A DNA stretch of 64,000 nucleotides, from assembly GCF_028369105.1 (NCBI RefSeq), contig NZ_JAQNDO010000001.1, positions 10,076,501 to 10,140,500 of the forward strand, written 5' to 3'. This document shows, piece after piece, positions 8,927 to 17,356 of this stretch. How positions within the stretch are numbered: the stretch's first letter is position 1; the number at the start of each line of letters is the position of its first letter. A program made the position numbers and the translations under genes. The notes under the pieces are model-generated. The model did not search any database and was not told the origin of the DNA. It saw only the letters and a list, made by a program, of their open reading frames with translations. The stretch comes from Polyangium mundeleinium (lineage in GTDB: Bacteria > Myxococcota_A > Polyangia > Polyangiales > Polyangiaceae).

Positions 8927-9717
8927 CCGAGATCCCGCTCTACCAGATCGATGCCTTCACGCGCCGCCCCTTCGCCGGCAACCCCGCCGCCGTATGTCCC
9001 CTGCCCGCGTGGCTCCCGGACGCGACGCTCCAGGCGATCGCCGCGGAGAACAACCTCTCGGAGACCGCGTTTTTCGTGCGCCAGGGCGAGCGCCACGAGC
9101 TGCGCTGGTTCACGCCCTCGGTCGAGGTCGACCTCTGTGGCCACGCGACGCTCGCCGCCGGATACGTCGTCCTCGAGCTCCTCGCGCCGGACCTCCCTTT
9201 CGTCTCGTTCCACACGCGGAGCGGCGAGCTCGTCGTGCGGCGCGCCGAGGGCTTGCTCTCGATCGACCTGCCCGCGCGCCCGCCCGCGCCCGCGCACGTA
9301 CCTTCCGCGCTCGCCGAGGCGCTCGGCAAGCGGCCGACCGCGGCCTTTGCCGCGCGTGACCTCGTGGCCGTGTACGACAGCGCCGAGGACGTCCGCGCGC
9401 TTCGGCCCGACATGGCGAAAATCGCGGCGCTCGACACGTTCGCGGTGGGCGTCACCGCACGAGGGACCGGAATCGACGCGGACGTCGATTTCGTGTCCCG
9501 CTTCTTCGCGCCGGCAAAGGGCGTCCCCGAGGATCCCGTGACGGGATCCCTGCATTGCACGCTCGTGCCCCTCTGGGCCTCCAAGCTCGGCCGGACGCGG
9601 CTCCAGGCGCGGCAGGTGAGCGCGCGGACGGGCGAGCTCGACTGCACGCTCGCAGGGGATCGTGTCCTCCTCGCGGGCGGCGCGGTGCTCGTGCTCGAAG
9701 GCCGGATGCGCTTCTGA
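8923..9717 (+). CDS. PhzF-family isomerase/epimerase
   Basis: A 264-residue member of the PhzF fold (two diaminopimelate-epimerase-like halves). Visible hallmarks are QIDAFTRRPFAGNPAAV at the start, NNLSETAFF with the conserved catalytic Glu47, VDLCGHATLA and EDPVTGSLHC. PhzF itself isomerises trans-2,3-dihydro-3-hydroxyanthranilate in phenazine synthesis, but most family members have other or unknown substrates, and no other phz gene is here. The GTG start at 8923 overlaps the preceding stop (GTGA) and has GGAGGAG at 8912-8918, indicating translational coupling with the glycosidase gene. Confidence 0.9.
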   Translation: MTEIPLYQIDAFTRRPFAGNPAAVCPLPAWLPDATLQAIAAENNLSETAFFVRQGERHELRWFTPSVEVDLCGHATLAAGYVVLELLAPDLPFVSFHTRSGELVVRRAEGLLSIDLPARPPAPAHVPSALAEALGKRPTAAFAARDLVAVYDSAEDVRALRPDMAKIAALDTFAVGVTARGTGIDADVDFVSRFFAPAKGVPEDPVTGSLHCTLVPLWASKLGRTRLQARQVSARTGELDCTLAGDRVLLAGGAVLVLEGRMRF

Positions 9718-9763
9718 ACCGGCTTCCCTGACGCCACGCGGCAAGGTATCTTGCCGGCGGCCC

Positions 9764-11890
9764 ATGATTCCCGTTCTGCGGTGCACCGACATCGAGCTCA
9801 CCGATCTCGCCGACGACAAACCCGCGCTCGTCGACCCGGAGACCGGCGACCCCGCGGGCCTCTCTCTCGTGCAGTGGCTCGGCTCCGGCGGAATGTCCGC
9901 CGTATTCCTCGCCGAGCGTGACGAGGAAACGGAGGCGCCCGGCCTCTCGGCGCTCGCGCCCTCCCGGGTCGCGGTGAAGCTCGTCAAGCCCGGGACCGAG
10001 CAGGGCCTCGCGCAGATGGGCATGACGAGCCGGGAGCTCGCGCAGCGCGAGATCGAAGCGCTCGAACGGGTGAAGAACCTCGTCCCGCCCAGCGAATTCG
10101 TCATCGGTTATTACGGGCATGGCAGCGCCGAGGTCGCGCTCGAAGAGGAGCCGCCCCTCATCCTGCCCTGGATCGCGCTCGAATACGTCGAAGCATCGAG
10201 CGAGGGCGTGACGCTCACCGATCGCGTCGCCAAAGCGCGGGAGACGGGCGTGGATCCGGTCCGCGCCCACAGGCTCGCGCGCGGCATGATCGAGGGCGTC
10301 CGTGTCCTCCACGGCCTCGGCGTCCTCCACCGCGACCTCAAGCCCGACAACGTCTTCGTCGCCGGCCCGCTGGACGATGAAACGCCGAAGATCGCCGATT
10401 GTGGCATTGCGCGGGTCGACGGGCTCACGCTCGCGACCGTGCAGGGGATCACGCTCGGGTATGGGGGCCCCGAGCAGGCGCTCTCGTCGGTCGCGCCGTC
10501 GCGGCGCAATCCGCTCGTCGGGCCTTGGACGGACGTGCACGCGCTCGCCTCCACGATCTGGTTCATGCTCACGGGCGAGGAATGGTGCCGCTCGATGCCC
10601 TCCTGGTACATGGGCGAGCGGCGCAGCCTGCGCACGGCGAAGAAGCTGCACCGCGGCTTTCTGGCGGCGGAGGAGCTCTTCGGCGCCATCGATCTTGCGC
10701 TCCGGCAAGGCGCCTCGCCGGTGCTGCCCGAGGGGACGTGGGACCTCGAAGGCGCCAAGTTTTACGAGACACACGCTCGAAAATTGCTCGGCGGCTCCAT
10801 GTTCGAGGGCTCGCCGCCGCGATTCCCCTCGGTCGACGCGTTCGCCGAGGCGCTGCTCCCGCCCCTGGAAGCGGCCGCGGCGCGGTGGATCGAAATCGCG
10901 GCGCGCGAGCACCAGCCGATGACCTCGTTCCGCAAGACGCGCATCTTGCCGTCCGAGGAGGAGGTCTTTGCCGCGATGGACGCGCTCGCGCCTCCGCGCA
11001 CCACGAGCGAAAAACCCCTCCTTTTGGAGCCGGGCGGCGTCGTGTTCCTCCCGGGCCCCTGGGGATTCGCGCGATCGGGCAGCGAGCTGCATGGTTTGTC
11101 CAAAAAGGAGCCGCGTACATTCTCGGTCGACGTCCCTCGACCTTATCGAGCGCAGATCGCCGCCTCGCGGTGGCTCGTGCGTGGCCCAGGCGGGGGCATT
11201 GCGCTCGTGGGCCCGGCCCACGTCCTCTTGCAGCGGGGCGAGTCGTTCGTGCAGGGCACGTTGCCACGGCGCGCGGACGAGGGGCCCGTCGGTGAAATCG
11301 TGGCGACGCTCGGCGACGGCCGTGCCTTCGGGGTGGTGACGGCCGACGCGGGCGAGGGCGGACCGGAGCTCTGGCTCTCGAACGACGGCGTACGCTGGGC
11401 CGATCCGCTGCTCTTGCCGCTCGGCGGCGAGGTCTCCGCGATTGCCTCGGGCCCGCTCGGCTTTTTCGTCGCGGGCAGCTTGCGCGGCAAGAAGGCGCGC
11501 GCCTTGTGGATTGGATACGACCAGGAGGTCCGCTCCTCCGCCGCGAGCTTGAACGACAAACCCGCCTTGCTCCTCTGCGTAGCGGGCGCCGAGGGCGAAG
11601 CGTGGGCCGCGGGTGCGGGCCTCGTGATGCGCTTCGATCGCGGGGGCTCCGCGGTCGAGGCCTCCGAAGCGGAGGGCATTCCCGTGGCCATGGGCCTCGA
11701 CGACGAGGGCGTGCCTTGGCTCGTCACCGAGCGGGAGGTCTTCCGGCGGCACGGCGGCGGCGTCTCGCCCGTGTGGAAGCGATATCATACGCAGCCGAAA
11801 GGCACGCCGCGGCTCGTGGCGATTGGTTTTCCGCCGGGCGGCGTGCGCGTCGTGGACGCGGTCGGGGGCGGGGCCGTCTTGCGGACGTGA
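9764..11890 (+). CDS. Ser/Thr protein kinase with DCG motif and C-terminal sensor-like domain
   Basis: A 708-residue soluble protein. The N-terminal half is a eukaryotic-like (PknB/Hanks-type) kinase: Gly loop GSGGMS (40-45), VAVKL with Lys72, HRDLKPDN with Asp191, and the metal-binding motif changed from DFG to DCG (212-214). The activation-segment end reads GYGGPEQ. A long insert with charged residues separates the N-lobe strands. Roughly residues 420-708 form beta-rich, repetitive segments (LWLSNDGVRWADP, AWAAGAGLVMRFD, GVPWLVTEREVF) that look like a beta-propeller sensor. No transmembrane helix is visible. ATG9764 is preferred over upstream starts because the extension would be low-complexity and overlap phzF. 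The PAS-STAS gene follows about 180 bases downstream. Confidence 0.88.
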   Translation: MIPVLRCTDIELTDLADDKPALVDPETGDPAGLSLVQWLGSGGMSAVFLAERDEETEAPGLSALAPSRVAVKLVKPGTEQGLAQMGMTSRELAQREIEALERVKNLVPPSEFVIGYYGHGSAEVALEEEPPLILPWIALEYVEASSEGVTLTDRVAKARETGVDPVRAHRLARGMIEGVRVLHGLGVLHRDLKPDNVFVAGPLDDETPKIADCGIARVDGLTLATVQGITLGYGGPEQALSSVAPSRRNPLVGPWTDVHALASTIWFMLTGEEWCRSMPSWYMGERRSLRTAKKLHRGFLAAEELFGAIDLALRQGASPVLPEGTWDLEGAKFYETHARKLLGGSMFEGSPPRFPSVDAFAEALLPPLEAAAARWIEIAAREHQPMTSFRKTRILPSEEEVFAAMDALAPPRTTSEKPLLLEPGGVVFLPGPWGFARSGSELHGLSKKEPRTFSVDVPRPYRAQIAASRWLVRGPGGGIALVGPAHVLLQRGESFVQGTLPRRADEGPVGEIVATLGDGRAFGVVTADAGEGGPELWLSNDGVRWADPLLLPLGGEVSAIASGPLGFFVAGSLRGKKARALWIGYDQEVRSSAASLNDKPALLLCVAGAEGEAWAAGAGLVMRFDRGGSAVEASEAEGIPVAMGLDDEGVPWLVTEREVFRRHGGGVSPVWKRYHTQPKGTPRLVAIGFPPGGVRVVDAVGGGAVLRT

Positions 11891-12071
11891 GCGGATGCAG
11901 AGTTCGAGCGGCGTGAGCCTCTCGGTGCACCACCTGACCAACCACCTGACGCCAGCACCACATTCCGCTGCAAACGCACGCCTTCCCGCTGTTCGGCACT
12001 ACAAACTACGATATTTCGGATGTGTGCCCGCAGGTGTATCCTAAGGGAACGTTCATCTTCGTACGGGGGAC

Positions 12072-13043
12072 ATGAGTACGTACACGCCAGACCATCCCAC
12101 GCTCACTTACGTGGAACTGGAGCGCCGCAATGCCGCGCTGGCCGCCGAGAACCAGGCTCTCCGCGCCCAGGTGGAGGACGCGCGCCGGCTCCTCGAGGAC
12201 CACGCGCTCGTCGAACAGGAGCGGCACCTCAATGAGGAGCGCTTCCAGCAGATGTTCGACTGTTCACCGATCGGACTCACCATCGTCAGCCTCGAGGGCA
12301 GCTTCGTCCGCGTGAACCGCTCGCTCGCCGAGATGCTCGGCTATTCGCCCGAGGAGCTCGTGCAGCTTCGCTTCCAGGACATCACGCACGCGGACGACCT
12401 CGAGGTCGATCTCGAGCTCCTCGGGAAAACGCTCCGCGGCGAGATCCCACGTTATCAGCTCAAAAAGCGTTTTTTCCACCGGAACGGGGCGATCGTCGAC
12501 GTCCTCCTCCACGTCGCCCTCGTGCGCGACGCGAGCGGCGCGCCGGTCCATTTCATGTCGCAGCTCCTCGACATGACCGAGCAGAAGCGGGCCTACGAGG
12601 CGCTGCGGACCAGCGAAGAGCGCCTGCGCCAGCTCTCCACGCCCCTCGTCCCGATCCGCGAGGACGTCGTGGCCATGCCGCTCATCGGCGCCATCGATCC
12701 GGCCCGCGCCGACCGGGTGCTCGAAGTGCTCCTCGCGGGCATCAGCGGCGGGCGCGTGCGCGTGGCCATCCTCGACGTCACCGGCGTGGTCGACCTCGAC
12801 GAACAGGTCGCGTGCGCGCTCGTCCGGACCGCGCACGCCGTGCGCCTGCTCGGCGCGCAAATGGTGCTGAGCGGCATTCGCGCCGAGGTGGCGCGCACCC
12901 TCGTGGAAATCGGCGCCGACCTCTCGGGCATCGTGACGTGCGCGAATCTACAGGCGGCGATCACGTATGCGCTGCGGCTCTCGCGCGGCGGCGCCCCCCA
13001 GGGAGCGGGCGTGACCAACCATGGGAATGCGCCGCGAGGGTAG
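12072..13043 (+). CDS. PAS-STAS regulator, RsbR-like
   Basis: A 323-residue cytoplasmic protein. A coiled-coil start (ERRNAALAAENQALRAQVEDARRL, about residues 13-36) is followed by a PAS domain (about 55-180; MFDCSPIGLTIVSLEG, GYSPEELVQLRFQDITHADD) and a C-terminal STAS domain (about 195-305). The STAS part closely follows RsbR-type proteins (PLIGAIDPARADRVLEVLL, ILDVTGVVDLDEQVA, AVRLLGAQMVLSGIRAEVARTLV). RsbR proteins are stressosome scaffolds phosphorylated by a kinase. By alignment from memory, the position matching RsbR Thr171 is Glu here, while the Thr205 equivalent (ARTLV) is kept. ATG12072 has GGGGA upstream. A similar gene lies at 60210. Confidence 0.87.
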   Translation: MSTYTPDHPTLTYVELERRNAALAAENQALRAQVEDARRLLEDHALVEQERHLNEERFQQMFDCSPIGLTIVSLEGSFVRVNRSLAEMLGYSPEELVQLRFQDITHADDLEVDLELLGKTLRGEIPRYQLKKRFFHRNGAIVDVLLHVALVRDASGAPVHFMSQLLDMTEQKRAYEALRTSEERLRQLSTPLVPIREDVVAMPLIGAIDPARADRVLEVLLAGISGGRVRVAILDVTGVVDLDEQVACALVRTAHAVRLLGAQMVLSGIRAEVARTLVEIGADLSGIVTCANLQAAITYALRLSRGGAPQGAGVTNHGNAPRG

Positions 13044-13058
13044 GAAAAACGCCGCGCA

Positions 13059-13982
13059 CTATCGCGCCGCTCCCAGGAGCGGCCCGCGAAAGAGAATCAT
13101 GCTCGCCAGAGGCCGGTACCTCATCGACGCGTTGAGGTGCCGGATCGGAGCATTCTCGACGATGTTCTCCGTCACCAGCCGTCGAAAGCCGGCCCGCTTC
13201 GCGCCGGCCACCTGCGCCCGTTTGAGCGCGCTCGCGATGCCGCGTCCGCGCCATCCCCGCCGCACCCCCGTGAGGCTGTGGAACGCGACGCCGCCGCGGC
13301 CGCGCTGGAGCACCGCATACCCGACGACCTCCGCGCCCTGCATCGCGAGGAACGTGAGGTCATGGGTATGGATAGGCCTATCCATGTCCGTGGCGAGCCA
13401 GTCTTCGAACGATCCCACCTCGTCCGCCGCCTCCCCGGGGATGCCCGGAATGGCCTCGCACGCGACCTGGTACATGCCGCGCAAAAGATCGGGCCGCTCG
13501 GCGCGGGTCACGATCGTGATGCCGTCCGGCGGCTTCACCTCGAGCATCGGCGTCGAATCGAGGTCCAGCGCGAGCTCGAGCTGACGCCCCACCTCCTCGT
13601 ACCCACGCCGTTCGAGGTAACCGCGAGCATCTCTCTCGCTCTCGTGCGCTTCGATTTCGAGCTTCTGCAACCCGAGCCGCCGCGCATGCTCCGAAAGCGC
13701 GACGTGCATCGCCGCGGCCACGCCCCGCCGCCGATGTTCGGGCCGCACCCACAAGCCCGCCACGCCACACGCATCCGCGCCATTGCCTGCGGGAGGTCGG
13801 ACGAAGGCGGCGCCCACGGGCTGCCCGTCGCTCCGAACCACCCCATCCAGCCGGCCCGGATGAAGCCCGCGCAGATGGCGAGCGTCCTCGAACGAGGGGA
13901 TTCCCCAAACATCCGCGGCGTTCACCACGTCGACCCAATCCCGGAAAGCATCGTCCGTGGCGACGATTTCAAGGGGCGGCAA
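13059..13982 (-). CDS. Tandem double GNAT N-acetyltransferase
   Basis: A 307-residue protein built of two GNAT acetyltransferase domains. The first (about 1-150) has the acetyl-CoA loop AGLWVRPEHRRRGVAAAMH. The second (about 160-300) has SLTGVRRGWRGRGIASALKR. Both loops match the Q/RxxGxG/A pattern, so both halves may bind acetyl-CoA, although in many double-GNAT proteins only one is active. The substrate cannot be predicted; similar proteins modify small metabolites or antibiotics. It stands alone on the minus strand, convergent with the PAS-STAS gene (15-base gap) and separated from the upstream delta-60 gene by a strong hairpin. Confidence 0.85.
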   Translation of the reverse strand: MPPLEIVATDDAFRDWVDVVNAADVWGIPSFEDARHLRGLHPGRLDGVVRSDGQPVGAAFVRPPAGNGADACGVAGLWVRPEHRRRGVAAAMHVALSEHARRLGLQKLEIEAHESERDARGYLERRGYEEVGRQLELALDLDSTPMLEVKPPDGITIVTRAERPDLLRGMYQVACEAIPGIPGEAADEVGSFEDWLATDMDRPIHTHDLTFLAMQGAEVVGYAVLQRGRGGVAFHSLTGVRRGWRGRGIASALKRAQVAGAKRAGFRRLVTENIVENAPIRHLNASMRYRPLASMILFRGPLLGAAR

Positions 13983-13995
13983 TGGGGAGGTTCGT

Positions 13996-14038
13996 GCCCC
14001 GGCACGCGCCGCCCGTCAAGGGCAGCGCGTGCCGGGGC
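13996..14038. terminator. Very strong intergenic hairpin
   Basis: Perfect 14-base arms: GCCCCGGCACGCGC at 13996-14009 and its complement at 14025-14038. The loop itself pairs further (GCCC-gtcaa-GGGC after one mismatch), giving a stem of about 18 base pairs with a 5-base loop. It lies between the 3' end of the delta-60 gene (14067) and the start of the GNAT gene (13982). A transcription terminator or mRNA-end stabiliser for the delta-60 gene is likely. There is no clear T-run on either side, so it may instead be a protein-binding or RNA-processing structure. Confidence 0.7.
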
Positions 14039-14066
14039 CGATGCGCCACGGGGGGGAGGAAATCGT

Positions 14067-15635
14067 TCAGTTCCCGACGGGCAGGAGGAGCAGCACGCCG
14101 TCGTCGTTCCCGGGGCCCATGCCCACGGACTTCGCCCCGACAATCGCCGCGTGCTTCTGGTCGGGCGAGAGCGCCACGCCCCAGAACATATCGGCCGCCC
14201 CGCCGAGATCGTATTGCTTCAAGCCCTTTGGCGCGAAGGTCGTGTCGACCTCCCCGTTCTCGGTCAGCACGGCGACCATCGCGTCGATGTTATCGGCCGC
14301 CGGCCTCCCGCCGCCTACGAGCAGCGAACGCTTGTCGCCGAGCGCGACCAGCGCGCGGCCGTTGTCGGTGTTGCCGGCCAGGTCGACGCGGACGTGCCCA
14401 TTCTGGCCGTACGTCGTATCGAGCTTGCCGTCGCCCGTGATGCGGAGCGACAGCCAGTCGACGTTTTCGTTGCCGCCATTCGAACCGTAACCCACGGTCA
14501 CGAAGTTCGCCCCTTGCGGGATGATGTCGTAGGCCTCGGCGACCGAGGCGAGCACGACCTGGTTGAACACGCCGCCCGTGCCGAACGTCGTGTCGAACTT
14601 GCCCGCACTGTCGAGTTTGTAGATCACGGGGCTCACGATGTTGTCCCCGTCCCGGTTGTACCCGGAAATCACGACGCTCCCGTCGGCGAGGATGCGGCCC
14701 GACTTCGGGGACGCGTTCTGCTGGGCGATGTCGAGCAGCACGACGCCGTTCGTCCCGAAGCCATTGTCGATCGCCCCGTCGGCGCTCAGGCGCACCGCGG
14801 CGAAATCGGTGTCCGTGCGGCCGGGCGCCTTCTGCGCGCCGACGACGAGCAGCCGATCGTCTGCGTAGACGTTCAGGCCCCACTGCGTATCCGCGACGTA
14901 AGTATTGCCCACGAGCTCGCCCTCGCTCAGGTCGAGCACGGCCACCCCGTTCGTGCCGAAGGTCGTATCGACCGTCCCGTCGGCGTTGAACCGCGTCACG
15001 GCGATATCACGATCCCGCGCGTCCGCCGCGCCCGCGTGCTCGATCGTGCCGGCGACGACGATCTTGCCCGTCGATTGCACCACGATCCCGCGCGTCACCT
15101 CGCCGTTCGTACCCACCGCCACGTTGTGCGTGGCGATGCCGCTCGTACCGAACGTCGTATCGATCTCGCCGGTCGGCTTGAACTTCACGACGATCGTCGC
15201 GAAATCCGCGGTCGCGTCCGTCGCCTCCGCCGCGTGGCCGGTCGCGTAGAAGTTGCCCTGCGCGTCGAACGTCACGCCGTACAGCCGATCGTGCCCCGCT
15301 TCCGAAATGGGCACGGGCACGGGCTTCGCTTCCTCGCCTCCGCCCGCGCCGCCGGCGCCGCCCATTCCACCGGCGCCGCCCATTCCACCGGCGCCGCCGG
15401 TGCCGCCGATGCCGCCCGTGCCGCCGTCGCCGCCGGTGCCACCGATGCCGCCCGTGCCGCCGATGCCGCCCGTGCCGCCCGTCGCGCCCGTCCCGCCCTG
15501 GCCTCCCCCGCCCGTGCCGCCCGTGTCGTCCCCGCAGCCGGCGGCGAGCGCGCCGAGCAGCACGCAGGCCGAGAGGGGCACGAGGTACGTGGTTCGCGCC
15601 CAAGCGCGGCGGATGGCTCCCGTATTCGCGTTCAT
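14067..15635 (-). CDS. Delta-60 repeat lipoprotein
   Basis: A 522-residue exported protein. The signal peptide ends in a lipobox (LGALAAGC), followed by a long low-complexity Gly/Thr/Ile/Met-rich linker (GGTGG units, about residues 36-100) that would extend the rest from the outer membrane. The body is a series of delta-60-type repeats, each with a core like DTTFGTNGV, visible at least seven times, interspersed with beta strands such as RLLVVGAQKAPG. Such repeats are thought to form a beta-propeller or solenoid. No enzyme motif is visible. ATG15635 has AAGGAG upstream. One Fur-like palindrome lies about 77 bases upstream of its start, so it may also be iron-regulated. Confidence 0.85.
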   Translation of the reverse strand: MNANTGAIRRAWARTTYLVPLSACVLLGALAAGCGDDTGGTGGGGQGGTGATGGTGGIGGTGGIGGTGGDGGTGGIGGTGGAGGMGGAGGMGGAGGAGGGEEAKPVPVPISEAGHDRLYGVTFDAQGNFYATGHAAEATDATADFATIVVKFKPTGEIDTTFGTSGIATHNVAVGTNGEVTRGIVVQSTGKIVVAGTIEHAGAADARDRDIAVTRFNADGTVDTTFGTNGVAVLDLSEGELVGNTYVADTQWGLNVYADDRLLVVGAQKAPGRTDTDFAAVRLSADGAIDNGFGTNGVVLLDIAQQNASPKSGRILADGSVVISGYNRDGDNIVSPVIYKLDSAGKFDTTFGTGGVFNQVVLASVAEAYDIIPQGANFVTVGYGSNGGNENVDWLSLRITGDGKLDTTYGQNGHVRVDLAGNTDNGRALVALGDKRSLLVGGGRPAADNIDAMVAVLTENGEVDTTFAPKGLKQYDLGGAADMFWGVALSPDQKHAAIVGAKSVGMGPGNDDGVLLLLPVGN

Positions 15636-15711
15636 TTTATGCTTCTCCTTACGTTATTTCTCAGTCGAGTCCGATGTGGCGCCCCGCAACTACGTGCGCT
15701 CACTTGAAATA

Positions 15712-15730
15712 GAAAATGAAAAACATTTTC
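15712..15730. promoter_or_regulatory. Putative Fur box 1
   Basis: GAAAATGAAAAACATTTTC is a 19-base near-perfect inverted repeat. It matches 15 of 19 positions of the classical Fur consensus GATAATGATAATCATTATC (counted by eye). It lies 77 bases upstream of the delta-60 gene start and about 310 bases upstream of the imelysin gene, so it could control either divergent promoter. Confidence 0.6.
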
Positions 15731-15953
15731 AACAGCGAGGGTGGGTAATGCACGCCCTGCATCGTGTCAACCGGAAACCGCACCCCGATCCCCGCGCTAT
15801 CCGCAAGAAGCGAGCTGATTTACACCGGCCGTTGGATTATTTGTGCTCAAATTAACAAACCATGCAACGCGCCAGAGGATCCGTGGTACCCCAACGAACC
15901 ATCCCTCAACGGGCCACCTCGGTTTCCGTCCGGGAGTCATCTTTCAGCACGAA

Positions 15954-15980
15954 CGAAGTTGAAAGTAGTTTTCAACTTCG
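15954..15980. promoter_or_regulatory. Putative Fur box 2 / operator palindrome
   Basis: A perfect inverted repeat with 11-base arms (CGAAGTTGAAA at 15954-15964 and its complement at 15970-15980) and a 5-base spacer GTAGT. The core TGAAAGTAGTTTTCA fits the 7-1-7 Fur pattern at about 10 of 15 positions. It ends 56 bases before the imelysin ATG, a good place for an iron-responsive repressor overlapping the operon promoter. A transcription terminator is less likely, since no gene ends just upstream. Confidence 0.6.
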
Positions 15981-16036
15981 ACAAGCGTGCTACCATCCGC
16001 CCCCCTGCTCGGGACCAAGCTTCGGAAGGGAAGAGG

Positions 16037-17356
16037 ATGTCCATGCAGAATCATTCGCAGGTGAGCCCTCCGCCTCCCAGGAGGTGGCTGCAAGGCGGGA
16101 GCGTCGCGCGCGCGCTCCTCGGTGGTCTTTTCGCCCTCGGCCTCGTCGCGGGCTGCGAGCGAATCGCTTTTTACTCGACGGGCCGCCCTCCGCCCGATTC
16201 GAATGAAGGCTCCACGACCTCCTCGTCCTCGACCAGCGGCAGCAGCGGCGATCCGACGGGCGGGATGGGGACCGTCACCCGCGCGACGCTGATCGACGCC
16301 ATTGCCACGTGCAACCTCGATCTCCTCGACGCCTTCCAGAAAGCCGCCCAGGAGCTCTCCACCGCGGCGGCCAAAGCCAAAACCGACCCCCAAGCCCGCG
16401 CCGAGGCGCAGACCGCCTGGACCAAGGCCATCGACCTCTGGCAACGCGCCGAGCCCTTCCAGTTCGGCCCCGGCGGCCCCACGAACACGCCCGGCGGCCA
16501 GGGCCTGCGCGACACCGTTTACTCGTGGCCGCTCGTGAGCCGCTGCCTCGTCGAACAAAACATCGTTTCCAAGGCGTACGAGGCCTCCGATTTCGGCACC
16601 ACCGCGCTCATCAACATGCGTGGCCTCGCCGCGGCCGAATACCTCCTCTTCTACACGGGCACGGACAACGCCTGCAACCCCGCGTCCGCCATCAACAGCT
16701 CCGGCTCGTGGGCCGCGCTGGGCGCGGACGAACTCGCTTCGCGGAAGTCCGCCTATGCCTCGTCCGTCTCCTCGGGCATCGCCGCGATGGCCGGCAAGCT
16801 CCTCGGCGCGTGGCGCCCGGGCGAGGGGGATTTCGACACGCAGTTCAGGAACGCGGGCAAAAGCGGCTCGGCGTACACGACGGAGCAGATGGCCCTCAAT
16901 GCGGTCAGCGACGCGATGTTCCACGTCGAGATTCAAGTGAAGGACCTGAAGCTCGCGCGCCCGCTCGGCCTCCTCGATTGCAGCACCGCGACCTGCCCCG
17001 AGACCGTGGAATCACGCTTCGCCGGCCGATCGAGGGTGCACGTGCGGAACAACCTGGTCGGCTTCCGCATGCTCATGAGCGGGTGCAAGGACGGCGAGGG
17101 CGTGGGCTTCGACGACGTGCTCATCGCGCTCGGCGCGACCGCGCTCGCCGAAAAGATGAACGCCGACGTCAATGGCGCCATCGCTGCGGCCGACGCCGTC
17201 CCGAGCGACGATCTCGCCCAGGCCCTCGCGCAGAACCCCGAGAGCGTCAAGCAGCTCCACGACGCCGTGAAACGAATCACGGACAGCCTCAAGACCGAGT
17301 TCGTCACGGTCTTGGATCTCGAGCTCCCGCAGACCGTGGAAGGGGACAATGACTGA
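16037..17356 (+). CDS. Imelysin-family iron-regulated lipoprotein
   Basis: A 439-residue exported protein with a lipobox (GLVAGC) after the signal helix, a Ser/Thr-rich linker (STTSSSSTSGSSG) and an imelysin domain (about 80-430). Hallmarks are the first helix pair (AWTKAIDLWQRAEPFQFGP), RGLAAAEYLLFYTGTDNAC, which corresponds to the conserved GxxxxE-LLF segment but lacks the His of the GxHxxE variant, and the late helical repeat. Imelysins are periplasmic or outer-membrane iron-uptake accessory proteins, often Fur-regulated. ATG16037 has GGAAGGG at 16024-16030; ATG16043 is an alternative. It overlaps the next gene by 8 bases, and the next two genes (HTTM, TonB receptor) complete a typical iron-acquisition operon. 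Confidence 0.87.
   Translation: MSMQNHSQVSPPPPRRWLQGGSVARALLGGLFALGLVAGCERIAFYSTGRPPPDSNEGSTTSSSSTSGSSGDPTGGMGTVTRATLIDAIATCNLDLLDAFQKAAQELSTAAAKAKTDPQARAEAQTAWTKAIDLWQRAEPFQFGPGGPTNTPGGQGLRDTVYSWPLVSRCLVEQNIVSKAYEASDFGTTALINMRGLAAAEYLLFYTGTDNACNPASAINSSGSWAALGADELASRKSAYASSVSSGIAAMAGKLLGAWRPGEGDFDTQFRNAGKSGSAYTTEQMALNAVSDAMFHVEIQVKDLKLARPLGLLDCSTATCPETVESRFAGRSRVHVRNNLVGFRMLMSGCKDGEGVGFDDVLIALGATALAEKMNADVNGAIAAADAVPSDDLAQALAQNPESVKQLHDAVKRITDSLKTEFVTVLDLELPQTVEGDND

Larger units (their letters stand above)
15636..16036. promoter_or_regulatory. Divergent intergenic region with two Fur-like palindromes
   Basis: This 401-base gap separates the delta-60 gene (minus) from the imelysin operon (plus). 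It is clearly AT-richer than its surroundings, especially around 15700-15740 and 15840-15860. It holds two TTGAAA/TTTTCAA-type palindromes, annotated separately. No credible open frame was found: the plus-strand frames crossing it have no start with a ribosome site and are antisense to the Gly-rich repeat. Promoters for both flanking genes are expected here. Confidence 0.6.

Noticed and set aside
8923-9717. Phenazine biosynthesis cluster
   Set aside because: Only a PhzF-family gene is present; PhzF homologues are widespread and none of the other phz genes is nearby.
15253-15855. Pro-rich plus-strand frame (PPMPPVPP repeats)
   Set aside because: It is the antisense of the GGTGG linker of the delta-60 lipoprotein and has no start with a ribosome site.
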